Origin: Sclerurus mexicanus
Lineage: Eukaryota > Chordata > Aves > Passeriformes > Furnariidae
DNA: 64,000 nt
Direction of reading: 5' to 3'
Assembly (NCBI GenBank): GCA_013396755.1
Contig: VWZF01005531.1
Location: forward strand, 62,759 to 126,758
The first letter of the stretch is position 1; every line of letters starts with the position of its first letter. Shown here piece after piece: positions 11,301 through 23,300 of this stretch. Made by a program: the position numbers and the translations under genes. Under the pieces are notes generated by a model. The model was not told the origin of the DNA, did no database searches, and saw nothing but the letters and a program-made list of their open reading frames with translations.

Positions 11301-14300
11301 AAGTACTGAGGTAGTTTAACTCTGGGCCTCCTCCTCCTCCCACTCTCTTTCTCACTTTTATTTTAATTTTTTTGCAGTTACCTTACTTCCTTTGCAGGAA
11401 TAAAGGGCCCAGCTGGTCTTCTGAATCTATTTTTGCTATGCCTTACCCTCAAGCTACCAAACTTTAGGATGAAAAATAAGCATTTTATGCAATAGCGATA
11501 AAAGGGATCAATAGTTTGTTTTGTTGAAGACTTTTCCCCCAGTGAAGGGAAGTCTGTTGCAGCAGCTTTGCAGCCCATTGGAGCCAGGAAATGAAACCAG
11601 GACTGAAGTGCAAATGACTAAAGTGTTTTATCAAAAATGTTTTCAGTTCTCCTACTCTTGTGTGCTGCTTTTGTAACAAAGGGATTTTTTTGAAGATGGG
11701 TCTGCCTGCCATGTTAACATACAGTCCTTCAGTCTGTCTCAGTCAGGACCAGGTATTTATAATGAGCAATTCATTCTGATCACAGTAAAGAAGCTGCTCT
11801 TTCCTACACTATGTGAAAGTGTGTGTTTGTAAATGAAAGCCTAGGAAAGGATTATCTAGGGCCTTGGCGTAATACAGGTAAGATGCTCTGCTGAGGAGTA
11901 ACAGCCTGGTTATCTGTCAGCACCAGCTTGCTGTGCAAAATGCTTTTGTCTGCTCAGAGTACGTGAAATAAGTGAAAGGAAAGAAGCAAAGCCAAGAATT
12001 CTCTCGTTTTTTCCCTTTAGTGGTTTTTTTTTTGTTTTTAATAGTGACCTATGTGTGAGCTGCACAGGCTGCACGTGTCTCTGGAGGAATTTGGATTCTC
12101 CAAGAGGGCTTTTGAAGTGCTGACTTGATTTATGTGGGCTGTCAAGAAGGACACAGGGAGTCTCAGGTATCATCCAGGTCTTAAGCCAGGGGAGGGAAAA
12201 CCTGACGTTGCTCCCTGGAGAGGCTGGTTCCCATGGAGGGAAGGGGCCCCATGTCCCTGGAAGGTGTTGCTGGAAGCCAGTTTAGGATTTATTCAGGCTT
12301 TTGGTGTAGTGTTTTCAGGGAACATACAGGAGTGAGGTGCCTGAATCCCAGTGATTTCCCATGGTGTTACTTTGGGAGAAGCAGCCTTCATCTTCCCTTG
12401 GCGAAACAGATGATTACATAGGAGTGAGTGGTGGAGCTGCAACACCTCCACCAGCACCACTCAAATGTTTAGTTAGGCAAAGAGTCACCATCCCAGGGAC
12501 TGGTGCTGGGTGAGTTTTCAGGTGAGAGCCAGAGAGATGCACAACCAAAACAAGCATCTGCCTGTGTTGCCTGGAAGTGACTTGGTAGAGGAGAGCTCTG
12601 GCTGAGGTGTGCTGGGCTCTGCAGGCAGGTTTGACTGTTTTGGCAGAGCTTGTGGTCCCACGCAGTTCTTCAGTCTGCAGGCACAGATGGATGCTTTTAG
12701 AGGTGTAACAGGTTGCATCACATTTTTACCAGTGTTTATTTCCTGTAGCTAGATGGAAATCTCCACCTGATGGGGATTATCTACTCCCTTACCAAGAGCT
12801 TCTTTTATAACCGTTTTTAGGCATAGTTTTCTTGTTATAAGGTGTTGAATTCTGGCTTCCTTGTTATTTAAAGCAGGACTTATGAGCTGTGGGTGTTTTA
12901 GGAGGGCCCTGGGCATCTTGTTTTGCAGTGAAAAACTGGGATGCTTTGCAGCAGTGGGGCAGAGATCTCCTAGCAAAGTCTGCAGGGGTTTTTTTTCCCC
13001 TTGGCAGAAGCAGGGCAGTAGGTGAACCACGGAACCCTGTGGAGACCTGGAACCCCAGCACCTTTGAATGGGTGTGAGCAGCTCAAAGGCCAGCAGTGCT
13101 CTTCCAGAGTGTTGTGCACGGTGAAGTTGGTGATTCACCACTGTGAAACCACAGCTCATTTAACACACCCACGGACTTTACGGGACCTCGCTGATGGTGC
13201 TGCACCAGCACACTTTGAGCAACAAGGGTCCCTTCAGGGCTGGCCAGTGGAGAATTTCTGGTTGAAATGAAAGTTCCTTTGAGTTTGTTTTGTACGTGAT
13301 GGGTGATGATAATGGTGTTGTTTCCACTGGGAATGAGCAGAGACATCCTTCACTACCTGCTCCTGAGAGAGTACCAAAACTGGAAGGAGGTGCCTGCTTG
13401 CAGCAGAGAGGAGGGGGAGCCAGAGTGAGACAGGTCCTGGTGGAACAAGGAAGGCTGGAAGGATCACGGCACTTCGACTAGTGGGTGTGTGCAGATTGCA
13501 AAGCTTATCTCACTGCAAGGAACCAAGCAAATAAGTATTGGCCTGGAAAATGGTTCTTCAAGATTACAGCAGTATGCTCTTCTCCTCCCTTCCTCTTGGG
13601 AGCTCAGCTGGGTTTGCAAGCTAAGGAAAAATCTACCAAAAGGAAAGAAAAAGGAGGGAGCCGAGGCAGAGAAGTGATCAGTCTTTCAGCCCGGATTCTG
13701 TGGCAGTGGGAACTGAAGGAAAGAAGGAGCCTCATTCATGTGGCACTGGAGTTATCATAATCTCTGACGTCACTGTAAGGTACTTAAAATGTTACTGACG
13801 TGAGTTTGATGGCATTTTCGTCCTTCACTGGCAGTGTGTTCCTGAAGGTCTGCAGCAAGGTCAGGGGTCAGGAACATGGCATGAAAAAAGTGCAGAAAAA
13901 TTGCATTTACCAGCTCTGGTTCTTTGGGCAGAGAGTATCTGTACATCTCTGCTACCTCTGAGTGACAACCCAGTCACCCTGTAGTGAACAGAACCAAACT
14001 GCTGGGTTTTCCATGCACTCCATCTCCCCTGGGCCTCCAGATCTCCTTGAAATCACCTCTCCAGCAAGAGCAGTTGCACAGTAGTGGATAACAGCATAGC
14101 AAGGCATGCAGTGTGTGTAATTCAGACTTCCATGCAGAAATGACTTGGTTATGGTGAGCCACAGGGAGGTGAGTGCAGGTTCTGGAGGAATTCTGAAACA
14201 CAAGCAGGAGAACTGAGCATCAATCACATTGTGTATGCCGGAGTGAAGGCTTCTGTCAGCAGGCAGTCTTTGAAACGTGTGCGAGTAGAGGGTTTGGTTC

Positions 14301-17300
14301 TCCTGGGATAAACAGGTGGGTTGTTAATGCAGAAGCTGTACCTTCACAGAGTCCTCCCTGTCAGAGTGTCAAAGCAGGATTCTAGCAGGGAGGACCTTTG
14401 TGAAGGTACAGCTTCTGCCAAGAGGCATCAGGGTCTACTTCTGGATTAGCTGTGCATGTGTGGACAGATGGGAATGATAAAACCAGAGGTATTTATGTGC
14501 AAAGTCTCTGGGGAAGTTCTTCTAAATACATCTGGGGGTTCTTCAGCATAAATCCAGCCTCCTGTAAGGAAGGGTCAAAAAGCAGTTACATCTGATGGAG
14601 AAGAGTCCATGTGATCATGGAAATGTTGCTTGCATGGATTACATGCAAGGGGTAGGACAGACTTACTCCTCCAAGTGCTGTTTCTGGATTAGCCACATAT
14701 GCAAACCCACACCACCACAATCATCCTGCTGCTGCATTCCTCTTATCTGGGACCAAACACAAGGCAAGGAAATCTCACCCCTGAAGCAGCACACTATCAC
14801 ATTTGGCCCTTCAAAATTAAGCATCAATCTTAGTAAACCCAACCAGGAGCACATGGAGGAAAGCTTGGCCCTACAGGGTGTTGCTGAGAAGGAGGTGCTG
14901 CTGGAAAAACCCACCAAGGTTTGTAGCTCAGTGTTGTCTGGCATGTGGAAATAAATCGTACCAACCAGCCCCAGAAAACGCTGCTGTTCATCATGGCTTA
15001 TGCTGAATTTGTAGCAAGGGGGATATGTTAGGTAACTGAGCTCCTTCTGGTGAGTGTGAAATAGCAACACTTGGAGGAAACATCCCCAGCAGCTCTGTGT
15101 CTGGTGGTAAATGGAAACGCACTTGTTGAGCTTTGAGGGTGGGACTGACATTTCAGACTGAACACCAGGTTTGCTTTCAGTTCTGGCAGCCCTTGAGGTC
15201 TGCGCCAAACTTGCTTGGCCACGTGAGCCGAGGCTGCTCCTGGTGACGGCCCTCCTGGTTTGCAGTGCTCAGAGGGACTATGGCAAGTGCTGGGAAGAGG
15301 CTTACAGGGCATGTTTTCGGTCCCAGCTCTGCCCCAAAGGTCCCTTTGTTCCAACACTCGCTGCAGCGCGGGCGGTTGCTCGCCACATGATGCGAAAGGG
15401 AACAGAGATTTCTTTGTTGTGCAGGGCCACGCTGCCCTGCCGGCAGAAATTAAACCCAAATCAGCAATTTCCATCCCTTTCCCTTTCCAAATCTGGCTAC
15501 AGTTCTGCCTGTGCACTTGGGTGTGAGTTTACTGATGCTGTGCATGCGTGGTGCTCCGGGTTTGTCGTCCTGGTGGTGAAAGAGAAACCTTTCATTTCTT
15601 CTTAATAACGCTGCCTGAAGTTAAAACCTGTAATTTCGAGGGGATATCTGCTCGAATTGGCGCTTGCGTAAACTCCTGTTACACGTGGCCAACTTACCCA
15701 GCGCAGGAATCGGGTATCTTGCTGAGCTGTGACTACTCCAGATGCCTCCGCTTCGAGCCGAGGACAGAAGTTTTCTTACTAAAAGCTGCTCCATGCCAAG
15801 AAAACTACCCGGAATTGCTGACTAGTGTCAGCAGCATGTGGGGCTGGACTGACGCTGCTGACATTTTACCACTACGGCCTGGCTAGCAGAGAGCACACTC
15901 AGCACTGTTTCGGGAAATAGCTGTTGGAGCTGGCGCGGAGCAGGGCACGGGGCCTGGTTTGCAGTGGGATGGGGCTGGAGGTGGCCCCTGCTGTGCTGCT
16001 TTCCAGCGGGCTGGCTGTGCACACGTGTTCCTGAGCTCAGCGACTCGCTGCCATCAGCAGCAGGTATTGCTTTTCCCTTGCATAAGCCAAAAAAACAGGG
16101 TTGTTGTGACAGCAGGAGTGAATGGTAAAAAAAAAAAAAAGGCAAGAAAAAAAGCAAAAGGAAATGAAAAATCTCTAAAAATCACCTTTTTTTTCTTCTT
16201 TTTTCCTTTCGGGCCAGGTGTGCTGAGAATCAGAAATGAAGGCTCAAGTATATTGCTTTAAAGACTTCAGAATGTTATATCTGGAAAAAGCAAAGACTTA
16301 TTTATAGAGCAATTCCACTTGCTACTGAGATTTAATAGGCGTTCTAGAAAGATTTAGCGGATACATGCAAGAGCATAAAGTGGACACAGATGTGCCGTAA
16401 TGCCATTTTTCAATTGTCAGTCTTGGCACGGGACATGTATGAATATTTATAGCATGGCTGGTTACTGCATAGTTGTGTACTTTGTCACATTATAGCTTTT
16501 ACAGACAACATTGTCGATTTATTTTAAAGGACCTTTCATTCTCTGTCTTTATTTTTCATGATTTGGGGGCCTAAATATTTAAAGAAGTGGGTAAAAGAGT
16601 TAATCAGGGGATGAAATGGAGCATGTACTGAAAGGGAGGAGGGGCGGTAGGGTTGGTCTGGGGTCGGGAGGTGGAGGAAGGTTTGGGTACGGATATGGGA
16701 GCCTGGGCAGCTCCTGCAGGACCTGTCTGGACTGTCATCTGTCCCCTTGGGGAACCCACAGGGGCAGTGCCTGTGCTCTGAAGCCTAATGGGATTGACAG
16801 GACACAGCAGAGGCAATTTTTGCCCTCCAGGGTTTGCATTAGCGTCATTTCATAGTGGCTTATGCCTGCCAGCATCTTTGCTGGGCACTGTGCCTGCACT
16901 CAGCTGCTGTGCCTTCTGCCTCCTGCTGCTTTTTGCTGCTCACCTAAAGTCAGTGTCACCTGGGTGCTTTGTGGAAAGCAGGGAATCGGAGCATGCCGGT
17001 GAGTTTTTCTGGAGCAGCCACTCATTGGCACAGGGAAGGGGAAAATGTAGCACTTGCAGTGCAATAAATACATTGGCTCTGTGGAAAGCTTGGTGGGTGT
17101 CGTGGAAAATTGGCAGGTTTTCTGCTCTCAACTTTCTGCTGTAGTCAAGAGGGAATTTTGAGTCTTTAGCTCTTGTGTCAGATCATTGCACAAAAACTCA
17201 GGCTGCTGCTGAATGTGTGCATTCCTGGGAGAGCACATCCATTTGAAGAGCAAAATTTTCTTATCTTTGCCTTGATTTTTTGTTTAAATCTTTTCATAAT

Positions 17301-20300
17301 GCCTGCAAGGTAGAGGGAGCAGATCCTTCTAGCATAGAACTAGAAACTCAGTTGTCACTTATCACTCTGTTATAAAAATAGTTTTACATGATGGTGAGAT
17401 TTGAGAGGTCCTAGGTGAACACGTAAGAACCTTTGCAAACCTGCAGTGCTAAGGTCTTCTTTGTGCAATCCCTCCCCTCCACAGCACTGCACATCTGCCC
17501 CATTGCTGCTATTCCCAGCCCTTCCAGGCAGGCCTGGAGGGTCCCAGAGGTTTCCTCATGAGGTGGAAATCCTCATCCTGGAAATCTTCTCTGCCCAGCT
17601 CAGGTATCGGGTTGGAGCCCCACACCAGGGTGGGTGCTAGTGGGAATGTACTTGGCTGTGCCAGTGAGAGACTGAGGGAACAGCTGAGTGCAGTTGTCAT
17701 CTCCCTCCTTTGGAGCTCCAGAGCTTTAGGAGGTTCAGCTTGGGCTTGCACCTGGGACAGTTTATAGCCAGAAGCTGAGTGTGTGTGCTTTCCTTGGCTC
17801 TCCTTCACCCCTTGGCCACCTGAGAGTCAGCCCTGCTCAGCTGCTGCCACCAGCAGGTACCTCTGCTGAAAACTGACTCTTTTCTTGTCTTGTCCTGCAA
17901 GAGGAAAGAGGAATGTCTGCAGACAGGTGGTCTGTAGATAGCCCCTGTGTGACTGACAGAGGGAAGAGAGGTAGGTGTCACGTAGTCCAGCTCTGTGGGA
18001 AATACTTAGGGCCTTCAGCAGACACCACTGGGGACTGAAATCAATCATTTAAAGGAGCTAAGTGAAGAGGTGTGTTTTCCTCACATCAGTTGCAGCCAAC
18101 GAGCTTATCTTATACAATAAGTAGCAGAAACTGCTGGTCTGTGAACAGCTCTGAGCACCACTTACCAATGCCCAGGCTTTTGTGAGGGTCCTTAAGCAGG
18201 TTTAGATGTATATAAAGGTTACAGGGAAGGATGGGAGAAGGAAGGAGATGTCTCTGTAGCCAGATAGGGCTGTTGTTGTGCAGTTTATTTTTTTGCAAGA
18301 GTCTTTCACTGTGGAGGTTTGATGAAGGTCATGACCACTGTTAAGTGTGTCTCAGGGCAGGTGACACTGATGTCACCCACATCTTGTGGCTTCAATGAAC
18401 TGCATGGTCCTAAGCTGTCAAGCCACCATGATGAACTGCATGTGCTGTCACTCAAGCAGTGACCCCAGACACCCCCTCAGGTCCCACTTCTGACCTCCAT
18501 CTCCCTCTCTCTCTTCCAGGCACCTGTGTGAAGTGCAGCAAGGGGGTGTATGGAGCAAACCAGGCTTGCCAGGCCATGGGCAACCTCTACCATGACAGCT
18601 GCTTCACCTGCGGAGCCTGCAGTGAGTACTCTCTACCTGGCCTGCCACTGGTGCCAGGCCCTGGAGATAACTTTTTGGGCTTAACGTTTTTCTGGTGTAA
18701 AGGGGGCAAGAAAAAGTATGTGGTTATTGAATTATCTGCCAGCCGAAGTCTGCCATAGCTGTGTGTTTTGGTGGTGGTGGTTGCTGTCTGTTTTTGAATG
18801 GATTCTTACAAGTCATGTAGAAAAGGTATTTTGACTTGTGCCAGGCTTCTTTCTGGTTGTTTTCCTTTATCTGCCTTTCTTTCAGTTACAGCCGTATTTT
18901 TTGTCCTTACATGAGTATTTTTTCAAAGTGGCAGTGAATATGCCTTAGCTAGCATGTAGAGTGTTTTTTTGCCATTCTAGCCTTTCAGTCTGAGGACCCT
19001 GGGGAAGGTTATTGTGAAGAGGTACCAGGCTGGGAGCCCTGTGAAATCTACCCAAGCTGGGGTGAGGAACATGCTGCCACTTGATAGTAAATCGTGGCTG
19101 TGTTTGTAAGACAGTGTTTCTTCTATTTTATTATGTTTAACTCCAGTGCTAGTAGCGTATTTTTAGAAATGTAGCTGTATATGTGGTGGCAGAAAAGAAA
19201 ATAATCTTCTGCTGCTTTTGTATATTTGAGTTTGGTTTTCCCAGATGAGGCTTAGGGTTTTTCTCCTGAGTTGTATTTAGAGTTGTAAACTCATCAGGAC
19301 TGCATGTGTTTTATTTGGAGCTGTAAAGTGGGAATAAATATAGAAAGATGTGTATGCTTTTTAATAATAGCTGAACCTTGAACTATGCTCATTTCCCAGC
19401 TGTCCGACGCCAGCTGCCCTGCCTCACCTATGTTTGCAGTATAGCACTTCACCATCATCCCACCAAAAATGGGAAAACTGAAAAGGAAGAGTGGTCTTTA
19501 CATGTAGAGGCACTTTCCTAAAGGCTTAGAAGTCAGCAGCTCACTCCTCTGTCCTCTCTTATAAATTAATTCAAAATAATTAAATGATCTTCTCCCATGG
19601 AGAGGGTTCCTGGCTGCAGCCAGGGCTTTTCTTCAGAGACCTCTCTCCCTCTGTGGCCAGGACGCCTCTGAACTGCCCTTGCACCCAAAGCTCCTGTTAA
19701 AAATAATCCAGCAGCAGGTTCGAGCTGTCTTAAATTTCTAAAATTACTACTGTGCAACTGGTGCTTTAGGAAGAAACACTTTCAATCTTCCTTTTGGAAT
19801 GAATTTTACAATCTTTATTCGGAGACCGGTGTTAGAAAGGTACTTGTGGTTGCGGAGGTATCCATGGCTACTTCTGTGTATGTTTGTCTGTGTTTGGTTA
19901 AAAATTAGCTTAAACCCATTTGTAATGAGGTAGGTTGGTGAGGTTTGAAAGAACACCTGTTTGCTGCTTATTCTAAAAGTCAACCGTTTCCAAAGGTTTG
20001 CAGTGCAAGACTAAAAGGTGTGGATGTCAGGTGAGACTTAGAAAGGTGGAAAGAAGCTAAGGTGAGCGAAGTGAAGCCCATTTTCTCTCTTACCAAGGGT
20101 GTGACTGAGAAATGTGCTGAGTAGGTGTGTTGAGGCACAGGGTTTCAAATGGAAAGTAAAATTAAAACTAAAGCTAGGAAAAAGGGGGTGAGGCAGAAGG
20201 AGAAAGGGGGAACTGGAGCGGTAATAATATTTCTCTGAGTAGGAAAGAGAGCATTCCAATACAAAATAAAAAAGGGGAATGCAAGTCATGGGAGTATAAG

Positions 20301-23300
20301 TGAGAGCTTAATTCAGCTTGTTACGTGCAGGAGAGCAGTGAGTCATGAAAACTCAAGGCCTTCCCATTGTGGCAGTGGCCACACTAAGGTGGAAACTGGA
20401 GGCGGTGGCAGCCAGCAGGATGGCATGGATGGATGGAGGGCAGGGTGTGTGGTGGTGTGGGATTCCCAGCACTCCAAGAAGAGTGTCTCCAGAGGCAGGC
20501 CCCCCCCAGCAGTGGAGTGTTCCTCATGTGCACACACTTCCACGGGCTGTAAGGCTTGCAAGAAACCCTCCAGAGCAGGGGGTGGTTTCCTGTGCTGCCC
20601 CTGTGCTCGCACACCGGTCCCTTTGCTGCCTGGCTTGTGCAGGGCTCACATTCTGATTCATCAAGCCTCTTTGCACTGTGGCTGCTTGACTCATGATGCC
20701 TGGGGTGGCACACGCTGTCCTGCCCAGTGCTGGGGAAGGAAATGTACCCCAGGGGAATCCCCCTTTGCAGGCTGGAGTAATTTCCCAGTCCCACAAACCA
20801 TCAGCTGCTATGGACATAAAGGGCACACGGCTCTCGTTCACCCAGAGGGAACACATCCCCTCTGCAGGTTTTCTGTCGCTGCAGTCAATGCAATGAGACC
20901 ATTTTATCTGCCAGAAAAATAAGTACTTGTTTGGATGGTGTTGCCTGTCTAGAGGAAACTCTGGTTTCTAGCTGAAAAGTAAGTAGTGCTTTTAAGGTCA
21001 AGTGGAGTTCATTTTGGACACCATCCAGTACAAGCTTGACTTTGAGAAGTCAAGGTTGCTCATGATTTCAATCTTAAAATTTCTGCTCCAGTGGAACACT
21101 GACTATCCTCTACTCCAATAAATAAAATACACAAAATTACCTATTAAGGTAAAGCGTATTGTCCTCCAGATATTTATAACCACTGTCCTGCTGTTTTCAT
21201 TTTAGTAAGGATTTCTAATTTTGCTCATAACTAGGTTTGTGTCCAAATGTGTATTGGTTTCCCTGACAGAGAAAATCAAGAGGGTCTGAGAAGTAAGGGG
21301 TTGTTGAGGGGGGTGATACCTCATAGTGCCAAATTTCCTGCACCCTCTGCTTCCCAATACACACATGTTCAGAGATAAATGATAGAGCCATTTGTTGAAC
21401 AGAGCTGAGCACATGTTACAGGGTTCACTTGGCAGGGAAAAAATGTACTGTTTTATCTGAGTCAGTGGCATGTAATGCAGAAGATTTGGCTCAGAGGTCA
21501 AAATAACAGATTTAGATTATTACTTTGGCGTAAACCTCTCATTTATCTTCTTGTTTGTTACACAGCAGAGGCACAAACAAGGCAGGCTTTTGCAGGGAGG
21601 GAGAGGAAAAGCTTCAGGCTCTTGCTGTAGGATTAGTAGTAAATGATATTTGCTTTACAGGAGGGCCACAAAAGTAGGTTAAAAAAAAAACAGGCCTCAA
21701 AATGCATACAGCTATTTCCTGCAAAGTGTCTGTTTCAGTCTTGGATTGGGGTTTTTTTTAAGCTCGTTGGACAAACTCTTGTAGCTGTCAAATGGTTTGG
21801 AACATGTTAACCATTTAAGTTGAATCACTACTTTATACCTCCTCAAAACATGAAAAATACAAGTGTTTCCAGATGTTGATATTTACTATCAAGGTAGTAA
21901 GGAGATCTTATAAATTATATACATTTATTTAGGCAGTATCACTCTAACCTGCTGGGGTGTTTAGTATTTTCTCTAGGGTTCAACCATGCTGATATCTGAC
22001 TGCCACAGGCTGTCTGGAAAACAGAGCTTTTTAGCTGTCCTGATGTAATGTAGAGCATAAGGAACTTGTACTTGAGCCACTCGGTCCTCAGAGGAAATCT
22101 AAAAGCTAAAGACATGCAAGGGACGCGTCAGAGATGGCTGGGAAGGAAATCAGAAGGCAAGGAAGGAAATCAGAAAGGACTCATTGCAGGGTGGTTTGAA
22201 GGAAGGTTTGGTGCTGAGCTACAACGGCCAAAGCGAGGACCAGATTTTGGCCCCTTGCTGCAAAGAGTTGGAAACCTTGATCATTTGCCAGATTACAGAA
22301 TTTGACCTTTGCCATGTCAACATCACTGCACTACTTTCTTTTTGTTTTTTGCAAGCTTAGATTAATGTTAATGTCTGTGTAGGGGTAACAGGCTGCTGTT
22401 CCAGTGATGGAGCTTGAAATAATAGCAGCTGCCTGCCTCTTGCCTCCCTCTGAGTACATATATTTCTTATTTAATATTTCACAACATTGTTGTGTTTAGA
22501 AGTATCAAGGGTCATTTACTAAACTAGGTGGCTAAGTTATTGAAGCAGTATTATCTGCAAGCATAGTCCTCTGCTTGGGCTAATTAGTCATGTTGCAGTT
22601 ATTATAAAGCATGGCTACTGAGAGCAGTGCAGCTTTTGGTGTCTTTGGGCTAATTATTTTGAATAAGCAGGTCATGTATTGGTATGGAACTCATGGAACA
22701 ACAAGGCTCTGGTTTTTATTGGCACTGCTAAGTAACTCTGAAAGCAGAAAGTCACCTTTTTCTGCACGTGTGACTTAATCCCAGACAGCAGGATAGCCAG
22801 CCTTGCCAAGTGAATTTCCCTGTGGCACATGTATGTGTATGTTTATCTTCAGATGCAGAAACTGCCACCTCTTCTAGTGGAGGCAGAATGTGCTGCCTAT
22901 AATTGGATAAAAACCCACTACACCAATTGACATGCTTGAGAAATGTGCAAATCTTCAAAGGGGAGAGTGCAAAGTATTGCCAGTAATCCATCCTCAGCCT
23001 CCCTTCAATAAAATTATCATGCCAGAGTCCTCGTAGTAAACAATGTCATTTTTTAAATCAAAAATAATGCCAGAAAAGGTTCAGACGTGCCTGGATTTAG
23101 AGCTTGGGAGACAGGGGATTCATCAGTGCATGTTTCTGCTCTGGTCTAAATTGCTCCTATGCTCTTGCTGACATTTTGTCTTCAAGCTCTCAACCTGCTG
23201 GTGAAAAACCCTGTTGTTCACAGGAAGTACTTGCTGTGGATGAGAAAAGCAGGGCAGGTTTTACAGTACAGTGACAGTACTTGTTCCTCTCCTGGCTGGA

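Noticed and set aside
10773..11712. Apparent paralogous small ORFs repeated at 5719-6658 and 10773-11712
   Set aside because: They are the same sequence counted twice in the assembly duplication and have no coding evidence.
14663..15208. 181-codon minus-strand open frame in LIMD1 intron 1
   Set aside because: No recognisable family or promoter context; overlaps other open frames.
20338..20922. 194-codon open frame in LIMD1 intron 2
   Set aside because: Several overlapping frames on both strands are open here, which reflects GC content. No protein family is recognised and no flanking splice context ties it to LIMD1.
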